Shown: piece after piece, positions 17,592 to 26,479 of the stretch
How the letters are laid out: each line of letters starts with the position of its first letter
Numbering within the stretch: the stretch's first letter is position 1
NCBI GenBank assembly: GCA_947650285.1
Contig: CANTFL010001406.1
Span: 186,001 to 250,000, forward strand
Length of the DNA: 64,000 bases
Origin: Hyaloperonospora brassicae
Lineage: Eukaryota > Oomycota > Peronosporomycetes > Peronosporales > Peronosporaceae
Direction: 5' to 3'
Translations under genes and position numbers: made by a program
Notes under the pieces: generated by a model
Seen by the model: only the letters and a program-made list of their open reading frames with translations
Database searches by the model: none
Told to the model about the DNA's origin: nothing

Positions 17592-18908
17592 ATGGCATCG
17601 CCACCCCATGAGTCCTCGACTCTCTCGTCCTACCTCGACATCGATGTGGAGGTGGATTATGGTAGCGATACCGATATCCATGGTGAAGAGAGGATAATGT
17701 CCGACTCATTAGTGCAAGAGGCACCGCCTCATGCTTCACCAAACCCATTTGCCGAGCGTGACGAAGCCAACGCGCCATCGGCGCCGCATCAAACACCCAT
17801 CGTGGGCGATGCCATCATCATCAATCCACTCGATGAGCAACAACAGTTGGCTATCCAACGAGAAGAGATCTCTCAGCGCCGTATGCAGCTTGCTGCAACC
17901 CTTGATGGTCGTCGTGGCTATCTGTTCACCCTACTCAATGTGGAAGAGCGTATACGCCAAACGACAGGTCGTTTAATGGCAACGTGGGCCATTGGCGCTG
18001 AGCCAACATCTTCTGATGAGGTGGCGAGTCGACAGGTACTTCGCGAGAGGTACCTGCAACCTCACTTGACGACTCATAGTCAATACAAGTTGCGACTTGA
18101 CACGCAAGCACGGGGTGCACCGGTTCCACCGATGAAGGGTATACCCATCCTCTTATTCGCAGGCGAATATCAGGAGAAAGAAGACAATTCGTTTGTTCGC
18201 TGGGTGCATCGGAAACGACACCTAAGCAGCGTGGTAGCTCTCAGAGCAAGTGACGATGTGGCAGATGTTCGTCTAGAACGAAAGCTTCGGTATGATTACG
18301 CCAAGCTTAAGACCAGAGGACATTTGAGAACTCGCACACGCTATGCTCCGGCTTTGCCGGTTGATGTGGGTGTTAGTCAAACGGTGCCCAAACACCCAAC
18401 CGCCTCGACCACTATTGGTGAAAAGCGCTATCGGTCGAGGGATGACCCCTGCCACGACGTTCAAAAACATCAACGGAGAATGGAAAATCCTGACGAAGGG
18501 GTATCTCAAACTCCCACGAGTTCTCCGACTCCGGGTACTCTCGCCACTTCACCAGATACTGGTATTGACCCTGATGACGACGTCGTTTCAGGAGTCGCTC
18601 CACATGGAACTGGCGCTTCCCTTGCTCATCGAGCAGCGTCAGAGGTGGTCGGTATACCGAAGGAGGAGCATGAGAAGGAGCTTCTCGAGCTGAGTGGTCA
18701 CCGTGAGACATTGGGTAATACCCAGAGCGCGTTTGACGCGATGCGAGCCCGTTTCCAGGCGTTACAGTTGGGACAAGCCCGGATAGAGGCTCAGCTTGAC
18801 CTCCTGATACGGATTAAGCAGCCGATACCAAGACCAAGTTTCGCGGCGCAAACGCCTTCAATTTTACGTGGGCCGTATCTCAATACGGCTTTATGCATTA
18901 AAACGTAG
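17592..18908 (+). CDS. Antisense accessory protein of C (coiled coil)
   Basis: 438 codons from ATG 17592 (MASPPHESSTLSSYLDID). The frame is also open upstream to 17433, inside the LTR. It lies opposite the 3' end of pol, as in element A. Layout: Ser/Asp/Glu-rich N terminus (VDYGSDTDIHGEER), a central helical part (REEISQRRMQLAATLDG, VEERIRQTTGRLMATW), a disordered Thr/Ser/Pro stretch, and a coiled coil near the C terminus (about 355-412, EEHEKELLELSGHRE). Sequence similarity to the A product is not obvious by eye, but place, strand, phase and layout agree. It is intact although the surrounding pol is broken. Confidence 0.55.
   Translation: MASPPHESSTLSSYLDIDVEVDYGSDTDIHGEERIMSDSLVQEAPPHASPNPFAERDEANAPSAPHQTPIVGDAIIINPLDEQQQLAIQREEISQRRMQLAATLDGRRGYLFTLLNVEERIRQTTGRLMATWAIGAEPTSSDEVASRQVLRERYLQPHLTTHSQYKLRLDTQARGAPVPPMKGIPILLFAGEYQEKEDNSFVRWVHRKRHLSSVVALRASDDVADVRLERKLRYDYAKLKTRGHLRTRTRYAPALPVDVGVSQTVPKHPTASTTIGEKRYRSRDDPCHDVQKHQRRMENPDEGVSQTPTSSPTPGTLATSPDTGIDPDDDVVSGVAPHGTGASLAHRAASEVVGIPKEEHEKELLELSGHRETLGNTQSAFDAMRARFQALQLGQARIEAQLDLLIRIKQPIPRPSFAAQTPSILRGPYLNTALCIKT
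18412..18711 (-). pseudogene. Chromodomain fragment of C
   Basis: Clear chromodomain at about 18457-18615: FHVERLLKRRRHQGQYQ, YLVKWREYPESENSWE, then a short helix. The cage tryptophan is present; the usual Gly after it is Glu. It is in a different frame from the integrase end at 18791-19180, so a frameshift separates them. It lies wholly inside the antisense accessory frame. Confidence 0.8.
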
Positions 18909-19180
18909 AACACAGGGTGTGAGCACAATTTTCTCGGAAGGTTGAGCGTATACGCAAGTCCCCTGTCATCAATGACCGTAAATGGTCCAATGAAGCGCGG
19001 GCGCAAATTTGTCTTGAAGTCGGCGGACACTACATTTGTAGGTAGGTTATTAGCATTGAGTAGAACTTGGTCTCCGACCTCATAACGTTCAATACAAACT
19101 CTGCCTTTTGCATCATCTTGTTCCTTCAACTTGTATTGGCTATCATCCAGTGCGTCACGCACATGTCGTAAGACATTCAA
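18791..19180 (-). pseudogene. Integrase C-terminal domain of C
   Basis: Contains VGDQVLLNANNLP and RPRFIGPFTVIDDRGLAYTLNLP up to HPVFYV, the usual end of the gypsy integrase barrel. It then runs off in a wrong frame to 18791. The linker upstream (19181-19290) has stops in every frame that preserves homology. Confidence 0.8.
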
Positions 19181-19290
19181 TCGCGTTGCGAGAAACTCGC
19201 TTACCTATTTCGAACAGTAGCAGGGCTGATATCAGCAAGCCGATCAGCAACTTACTCCCCCACCAATCCCTGAACCACGTAGTGGTAGCG

Positions 19291-19845
19291 TTAACGAAAC
19301 GCGAGGGTGTGTGTGAGACCATTCACATAAAACGGTGTGTAGCCGGTGGAGGCATGCATGGCGTTATTCAACGCAAAATCAAGAACAGGGAGCATCGAAC
19401 TCCAACGCTTTGGCGTTTTAGCGCAAACACTGCGCAATATGTCAACGATGATGCGATTCACTCGCTCGGTTTGATCATCAGTCTGCGGATGATTCGCTGT
19501 GGACATGTCCAAACGTGTGCCGAGCACCTTAAAGATGGAATTCCAAAACTTCCCAATGAAGCGAGGATCTTTATCAGAGACAATTGCCAACGGCAAAACG
19601 TGTTGTCGAAACACGAGATCGATAAACAGCGTCGCTGTACCTTCACCATCAATGGTATCCAGCACCGCCGCTAAATGAGCCATGTTGCTCAAACGGTCAA
19701 CAAAGACCACAATACATGTATTTCCATACGATTTCTTCGGTAATCCGAACAGGAAGTCCATACTGATGGACTCCCAACACCCCTTAGGTACAGGCAAACT
19801 ATCCAGCGGCGGCGCCGAGTGAGGTGAGCTTTTACCCGTTGACAC
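19291..19845 (-). pseudogene. Integrase core of C
   Basis: Catalytic core with D (SISMDFLFGLP), D (IVSDKDPRF) and E (DDQTERVNR), then INNAMHAS-type motifs and FYVNGLTH. The frame shifts just after THP, with VADRLADISPATVR in the next phase. The active residues are intact, but the protein cannot be made in one piece. An ACGTACGC microsatellite at 19844-19866 interrupts the link to the zinc finger. Confidence 0.85.
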
Positions 19846-19894
19846 GTACGCACGTACGCACGTATGTGCTTACCTATTTGTAAAATTTGGGCCA

Positions 19895-20922
19895 TCAATA
19901 GCATTGGATCACTGAGTCATAGGTCTTCTCCCGAACAAGATGACCACCCAATGCAGTATCATGTGCCTCATAGAGGATCCGATACTTCAACTCCTCATCA
20001 TGAGGGACAACGATGCGAGGGGTATTCTCCACATCCGTTCTATAGCACAACATGCCTTGATCGATGGAATATAGATGTAACCTCGAACGTAACCGTGCCG
20101 ACAATTCTATGTCCGATTCCTTAAACTCCTCGCTACCTAGAGCGCGTAGCAGAGCTACACAGTGTTCATCCTTGGCATATGCCGTACGGATTAGGCCAGT
20201 AACCGACGACGACAGAGTCGTAGCATGAGAAAGCTCATAGTCAGGCCTGCGTGACAAATTATCAGCCAAATCATTCTGCTTGACGGACTTGTACTTCACC
20301 TCAAATTTATACTTGGCAAAGAAGGAAAGCCAACGAGCCATTCTCTGAGAGAAGTGAGGCGACTGGGTCGCAGTGCGTAGTGACGCATGATCTGTATAGA
20401 TCACAAACGTCTTAAAGCCAAGAAGATGAACTCTGAATTTGACGAGAGCATACTTCATTGCAAGTAGCTCTTTGTCATAAACAGGAATGTTCTTTTCTGC
20501 AGCCTTCAGCTGCCGGGACTCAAACGAAATGACGCTTTCCCGTCCATCAGAATCTGTCTGTAACAGAGCGTAGTCTATGGCAAAGACAGATGCGTCACAG
20601 AAGACACTGAAAGATCGATCAGGATCAGGCAAAGCCAAGACTGGCGCATGAAGGAGACTCTCCATTACTGCTTGACAATAATCATGCTCGGTGCTAGTCC
20701 AGCACCATTTTACATCCTTTTCAAGGAGATTGGATAATGGCCGAGCCATATTTGCACATCTCGCACTGTACTTGTGCAAGTAATTGGCAAGGACAAGCTA
20801 CTTATATAAGTCATTTTTGTTCCCCTGGAACCAGCCAATCACTGATGGCTTTTACCTTTGCGGGATCCGCTCTAAAGCCTAGCTTACCAATAAAGCACCC
20901 TAAAAAAAGAATCTCTTCTGCA
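19895..20922 (-). pseudogene. RT end, RNase H and integrase zinc finger of C
   Basis: Starts within the RT thumb (LGCFIGKLGFRADPAKVKAI, 20811-20922), shifts frame, then RNase H with FCDASVFAI, KELLAMKYAL and YTDHASL, followed by a linker and the first half of the integrase zinc finger (ALGGHLVREKTYDS). The RT palm is missing because the block ends at the join near 20923. Confidence 0.85.
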
Positions 20923-20924
20923 CT

Positions 20925-21169
20925 TGGTAGCACTTGTAGGCAATCTACGCCTGAGTCGGTAACGACTGATCCTCTGTGAGGATGTAACAATCCACACCCC
21001 TCTATGAGGCCCAAAAGGTCGCGCTTGATAAGCTGACCGCGGCCGTAGGCCCAAAGTATGTGGAGTTTATAGCTGCACAAGGTTCGATGTGCTCAATGCA
21101 CGAGTCGAGACCTTCATGTAGTATGAAACGGCCCTTCTAGGGTAGGTTCAAAACCAAGTAGCGTCGACT
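20925..21169 (+). repeat. Leader and primer site of B2
   Basis: Starts abruptly with the last bases before the PBS (CACTTGGTAGCACTTG), with no LTR, and matches 14868-15116 with few changes. It joins directly to inverted pol sequence of C. Confidence 0.75.
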
Positions 21170-22038
21170 ATGCCAACACGCTACGTGGAAATGCCACCAG
21201 AAGGGGCCAAGCCTCGTCTCCTTCGGGTGGACGTTAAACATTACTCCGGGAAGGAGGGGGGAAACCTTACCCTCTGGATCCGTGATATTGAGATGGCCAT
21301 GAGCCATGGCCTTATCTCACAGGAGTACCAGCGGGTATCGCTTGCTATCTCCAAGCTCGATGGAAGAGCTAGAGAGTGGGCTCTGACGTGTGGCACGTCG
21401 TTCGATTTGGCGTTTCCCACATGGGATTCGATCAAGTTAGACCTTTTGCGAGTTTTCTCGCCGCCTAACCGGGCTTATCGCGTGCGCTCACGCTTCTTGT
21501 CCACCAGTCAGGGCAAGAATGAGTTACCGGACTATGTCCAAGAGTTGAGAACTCTGATGGCTACTATGCAGTTGAACCTCTCCCTGAGGCAGTCTGTGTG
21601 ACTGTCTTCATGGAAGGTCTTCGTAATGGCGTCGCCAGGACCGAGGTGTTTCGGGTCCATCCCTCTACTTCTGAGGAGGCTGTTAGCATCGCTCAAAATG
21701 CTGAGCACAACTTCGAGTCGGCCAGAATTGGTTGGAATGGGTACAACCCAAGCTTTGCGAGGGCAACCTCTGCTAGCACCTCGGGTTTCTGTAAGCCAGA
21801 ACCGATGGATCTCAGTCATGCTGAAGATGAAGGTGAAGCGGAGCTTCATGTTGAAGAGCAACGACAGGAATTGAGACGCTGTTATATGTGCGGAAGCACC
21901 AAACACTTGCGTCCCACTTGTCCTTTGCGTAAGCAACAACCGACTCCTATGGGTCGAAACCCCAGCCACAACCAAAAACCTGGTATGGCACGAGAAAACG
22001 TCGACACCCACTGGGCACAGGGCGCTCTACTGGGTTAG
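21170..22038 (+). pseudogene. gag: Gag of B2, frameshifted
   Basis: Copy of the B1 gag, offset by 6053 bases, with the same break at TGA 21599-21601 and the same shift near its end. A few coding changes differ, for example R to S in LSTxQGKN and K to E in HNFxSAR. The CCHC knuckle is intact. The shared lesions show that the damage predates the split of the two copies. Confidence 0.85.
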
Positions 22039-22070
22039 AACTGAATTATGTTGCTTCCCTACGAGGTAGA

Positions 22071-23039
22071 GTGAAAAAGGACTTAGCCCCACCGAGCTCT
22101 GTGCCCGCCAGCACAGAGCGTGGATACAAGCCTAGCTTGTTAGTCGACGAGGCAAAAGTTGAAGACTTTGAGAAGCAATGGTCGATACTAATCGACTCCG
22201 GATCATCATGCAATTATGCTCGACGTCGTTCCCTTGAGGAAAGTCAGCGATATGCTGAAGCGCTCAAAGCGCATGAAGGTGATTCGATCACCGTTTGTTT
22301 AGCGACTGGTAGTTGCGTCAAGGTGACTAAAGTTCCATTGAACTTAGGTGTGAAGTTTTTGGACTTTGACAGCATTGAACGCTGTCTTGTCCTCGATTTG
22401 GATTCGAGATACGATCTCATCCTGGGTATGGCTTGGCTTGAACGCCATGAGCCATGGATTGACTGGAAGTCTAATACCTTAGGCGCCACGCGCAATGTTC
22501 CTAGCGAAGCTTTGGAGAGTCGTGAACCCACCTTTTCTAGGCAACAAAAGCGCTATTGGCGCGAGCCATTGAAGGAAGATGTCAATGTGCTGGACATTGG
22601 TATGTCAGAGTTAATTAACTCCAATGTCAATGACATCAATATTGAGCGGAGCTCTTTCACCGTATGTGAAGGGAGTTATACTCCGTTAAGTGATACTCGT
22701 TGTGATACTGAGTCACTGCATGCTGCAGGCATGGTTGGCCTAGGGCCGAGACATGAAGAATGTAATTCCTCGGATGTGAGTGGGGTGGCACGTGAAATTC
22801 CACCGAGTGAGGGCGGCCGAGGGGGCACCTCACTGAATGTCGGTAATGACATTGATGGCGAGAAGCCAGAGTGTTCAGAGCTAGGCCCGGATGCTATACG
22901 TGAAGTGGTACGTGTAAATCCACTGGGTAAAGTGTTCGAGTTACTCAACACTTCACCAGATATGGTTCAAGACATGAGCTCTCGTATAGAGCGTGCTAAG
23001 ATAAAATTGAAGCGGATCTACACCTCGCCTACCAGGTAA
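22071..23039 (+). CDS. Protease region of B2
   Basis: 322-codon frame (first codon GTG, homology extends upstream) with ILIDSGSSCNYARRRSLE and LVLDLDSRYDLILGMAWLER, the two strands of a gypsy aspartic protease. An acidic Ser/Gly-rich linker follows, ending at TAA 23037-23039. RT does not follow; the sequence becomes unrelated after 23039. It is intact, unlike B1, which has a stop in the active-site loop. Confidence 0.75.
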   Translation: MKKDLAPPSSVPASTERGYKPSLLVDEAKVEDFEKQWSILIDSGSSCNYARRRSLEESQRYAEALKAHEGDSITVCLATGSCVKVTKVPLNLGVKFLDFDSIERCLVLDLDSRYDLILGMAWLERHEPWIDWKSNTLGATRNVPSEALESREPTFSRQQKRYWREPLKEDVNVLDIGMSELINSNVNDINIERSSFTVCEGSYTPLSDTRCDTESLHAAGMVGLGPRHEECNSSDVSGVAREIPPSEGGRGGTSLNVGNDIDGEKPECSELGPDAIREVVRVNPLGKVFELLNTSPDMVQDMSSRIERAKIKLKRIYTSPTR

Positions 23040-24419
23040 CTAGTCATTGTATGTCAAGTCAATTGTGTCAAGCTCTATCGCGACTGAGGAGACATAGCGT
23101 GTTTCGGTAAGAGGCGCTTTCCATGAGAGCCTCAAGAAGCCGCAATATGCACACGATACGGTATAATTGCTTTGCAAACAGATAACGTAGCTGGCGTCTG
23201 GTAGCAGGTCACACACACAGCAATGGTCCACTCCGTCGCTTGTAGGAGCAACGAAGAAAAGATGCGTACTTACATTACAAAGCAAGTCAAGCCACGCCAA
23301 GGTCTATACACACTTCAGCCCGATATGAGACCAACACTCTGAATGGCGCACGTAGTGGTCGACGTTAATCTGGTAACATCGATCACAACGGTACGTAGAC
23401 CGATAAAAGGGGAAGAGTGGGTGTACTCAATCACACTGCATCTTCTCTCTACTTCACTCAATAAGGGAAGGCAGTCTCGCACGCCTTAGTTGAGACTGCC
23501 CTTAGTACATGAGCACGTGGTATTTGCTACCACACAGGGCACACTTCGAATGCTACATACATAGCACCGGAAGCTGTGTACGATGTCACTACGAAGAAAG
23601 ACCTCCAACAGGAGATACAACGTGGGTTCGATCTTGTGCGAGTTAAAGCAGGCCACAACTAGCTCCCTCCATGCCAATCTCGTGTTCTGTTGCTTCAGGT
23701 TTTCTGCTTTCGCAAGCGTAGACACAGAACCAGTTCAGGATGTAGCTATTGTGGTCCGCGGGAGAGGACCGCCGAGAAAAACACGCGGCTGCCTGCCTCC
23801 GGTTCATATTCCGACACGAAGAGGTCCGTCAGAGGTTGAAATAGTGTTACACTAAAGCGCTTTATCTGCATAAAAGTTAAGCCCAGCTCACCAGTTGTTT
23901 TTCTCTAGCGACCAGGGTCGCTCTGTTTAAAAAGAGTCTGTTCCATACATGCGTGATGAGCTTATTGAGATATCATGTCGGCACCTCATTGAGAAAGTGT
24001 CCACACTTCTCATCCTGCAATGATTTTGATCTGACTGCGAGCTTTGACGTTTGTTGCAGCAATATCAACACCTGCATGATTCGCAACCTCGCGAAAACGA
24101 CCCTTTTGGACCCAAGGCATTTGTGATGGATCTTGTTCTCTCCTTCATCATGTAACATCCACATTATGGTAAAAAAGGCTACTCAAAGAGTGTCGAGATG
24201 CATTTGACACAATGTGTGCAGTACCTAGTTCTGAGACGATAAAACCATGAAAGTGAACACAAATACGACGAGAGGAGGTCTTGCAAAAGAGGAGGCTATG
24301 TTAGGGTGGATAGTGTTGCAATAAAGGTGCTCTCGCCCACGAACTTGACATACTAATTTTCTAAAACACTTGACTAATTTTACGGTACAAATTTCGTCCA
24401 ATCTCTCATTCAAAAAAAT
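23040..24419. other. No supported gene
   Basis: Mixed sequence between B2 and the synthetase pseudogene. GGGAAGGCAGTCTC and GAGACTGCCC (23464-23502) form an inverted pair. A short frame at 23583-23855 contains ILCELKQATTS, which faintly recalls the LKQ motif of copia-type RT, too weak to call. Confidence 0.4.
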
Positions 24420-25063
24420 TTCTCACGTATACAATCTTCAAGACAAGCGACGATGCGTTTACGACTCTTTCTCGTCTTGTCCCCGACCATAACGGTACAA
24501 GCTGCGCCCGCACCATAAATGGGGTAGCGCCACTCTCCGTCATGTCCGCAGCTATAAGTATGCGCCTCATACTGCGCGATCTCGTTATTTTGGTGTGGAA
24601 ACCGTAAGTTCACTCCACCCGTGTGCACATTTGTCCGGCACATTATTACTGACCCTTGTAATGGCTGTAGGGGGCTTCACATACAGACTCGACATGTCTT
24701 GACAAAACTGCGCTCCTGCTCTTGAGCGAGCGTCTGGAAACGCACCTTCTGCTCGTGAGCGCGTTAAATGATCTTGTCGTCCACGTCCGTGACGCCCATG
24801 ATGAGCTGCACCTTGTAGCCGCCAATGCGCTCCGCCACTCGACGCAGAATATCTTGACTAACGTATGCTCGTGCATGGCCCAGATGCGCTTTATCGTACA
24901 CTGTGGGGTCACACGCGTACCACTTCAGAACGTTTGGTGTGGCATATTCGATAGCGGAAAAATCTTTATCTTCTATACTCTCTTCTGCAAGAGCAAATGG
25001 GCGGCATCTTTTTTGACGAAAGCGTGGCTTTTGATTACAAATTTTTACTGAGGTACGTAACAA
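24420..25063 (-). pseudogene. Cysteinyl-tRNA synthetase pseudogene
   Basis: 5' part at 24764-25063: [20 protein letters not shown] with the HIGH-type site HLGHAR, but CDP for the usual CGP, then [14 protein letters not shown] follows at once; the same frame goes on with RAHEQKVRFQTLAQEQERSF to a TGA. Next comes VHTGGVNLRFPHQNNEIAQ (24550-24635), which matches codons 28-46 of the gene at 1-1332, and the sequence then diverges. The stretch between (zinc site and SPWG region) is deleted. It is a decayed, internally deleted duplicate. No poly-A or LTR was noted around it. Confidence 0.88.
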
Positions 25064-25554
25064 ATGGCCACCCGTTTATTAATGCACTAATAAATGCGTC
25101 TAAAAATGGAATTGCTGAGGACTTATTCTCGCCTTCGCATGAATGCATTTATCGCTTCAGGACAGATGTATCGCTCTTGATCAAACGGAAACATTCGGCA
25201 GAATGGGATTGAGTGTCACTGGCACCGAAGAGAACAGATCATTTAATATACCTCATGGAACGCTTTTGTCGTAGCAACCAAGCCAACTCCAAATTACCAT
25301 TGATTTCTTTTTATTGCTCTTAAGTAGATCAATTTGCGGACGATGAAAATTAAGTGGACACGAAAGCGTCGCGTTGAAGGACAGTCGCTGACTAAAGCGA
25401 CCGAAGCTTCCAACTGAAATTATCTGTTAAGTTTTCTGCTTTACATAGCCCGACAGAAGCAGGTTCCATTTCTTCGTCCAGCTGTGTCAAGTTTGCTACA
25501 TACGATGGGTTTTTATCAAATATACAGTTTGAGTTGCTACCTCATTTTTTTACC
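25064..25554. other. No supported gene
   Basis: AT-rich spacer between the pseudogene and the solo LTR. Nothing recognised. Confidence 0.5.
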
Positions 25555-25560
25555 CTCTCA

Positions 25561-25997
25561 TGTAATGAAGCACGCCTTGTGTCGATTCGACACAAGGTTG
25601 TGTGCACCCGACGTCACGTACACGTGGCGAGGAAGAGCAGCGAAGTAGGCAGAGCTCTAAAGATCTGTCTAAGGGAAAAAGTAGAACTTTATTTAATATA
25701 GTTATGTTTTTTAATAAACCATCCTTGTCTTCACCCAAGTATATTAAACTACAATAACTATGTTGGTTTCTTGCTCAATACTCACTGCGCGCGTCCAGCA
25801 GCGATTGGTGATTAATTTGGTTGATGTACCGTGTATATCAACCAAGAAGTGGAACACCCAGGAATATTACCCTTGGGGGTGATAATGTGACAACATTACC
25901 TCTTCTCGAGTGATGTAGATTGAATATTATCAAAATAGATAATACTCAAAAATTAATACATTCTATCAATTTTTTGGAACGGGCTCACCCTATTACA
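25561..25997 (-). repeat. Solo LTR of the element A family
   Basis: 437 bp from TGTAATGAAGCACGCC to CACCCTATTACA. It shares CGTACACGTGGC, AAAGTAGAACT and ACTGCGCGCGTC, in order, with the A LTR. The direct repeat CTCTCA lies on both sides (25555-25560 and 25998-26003), so it is a complete solo LTR left by LTR-LTR recombination. Hairpins are kept with changed arms: CCTTGTGTCG with CGACACAAGG at 25575-25597. Confidence 0.8.
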
Positions 25998-26479
25998 CTC
26001 TCATAATATATCATACACAGACGTGTCCCAAGTCCAACTACCACGGCCAAAGGCAAGTTCTGCCTTAAACAAAGATGCCTTCTTCGTGTGGGATTATGAG
26101 CGTATTTGAAACGCTCCAGAATGTCACGGGCCACGTTGACTGACGTTGACAGTAAACCATAAAAAGTGTCAAGCTTGGCAAACTTGTAACGAGGCAATCC
26201 TTTTAGAGACGTTTACGTCATCGAAAAATCAAAATATAAATGCCAAGTCGCGGATCGTATCGTGACAATATCCTCTGGCGCTTATTTCCTGCGCAGATAA
26301 CAGCACTGATCACTTCGCTATGGACCATGTAATCAGCTGTTGAATTAATCATCAATTTTAGACGCGTGCAATAAACGATGACCTCGGTGTCAGCAGACGC
26401 ACTATAGTAGCCGAATATAGTTCAAGTCAGACCAATAAGCATAATCTTTTTACATGACTTAGTAATTTAGATTACAGCT

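Larger units (their letters stand above)
14341..23039. mobile_element. Rearranged composite of a second gypsy family (B1, inverted C, B2)
   Basis: Three blocks of one family. B1 (plus, 14341 to about 16956): LTR, PBS, leader, gag, protease. C (minus, about 20922 to 16957): end of RT, RNase H, integrase, chromodomain, PPT, 3' LTR. B2 (plus, 20925-23039): PBS, leader, gag, protease again, about 99% like B1. The two LTRs are inverted to each other and nearly identical. The first two thirds of RT is absent everywhere. Joins lie at about 16957 (with short homology) and about 20923. No matching target duplication was found at the outer ends. Confidence 0.8.

Noticed and set aside
23583..23855. Copia-type reverse transcriptase fragment
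   Set aside because: Only LKQA-like similarity over about ten residues; no catalytic motif and no neighbouring domains.
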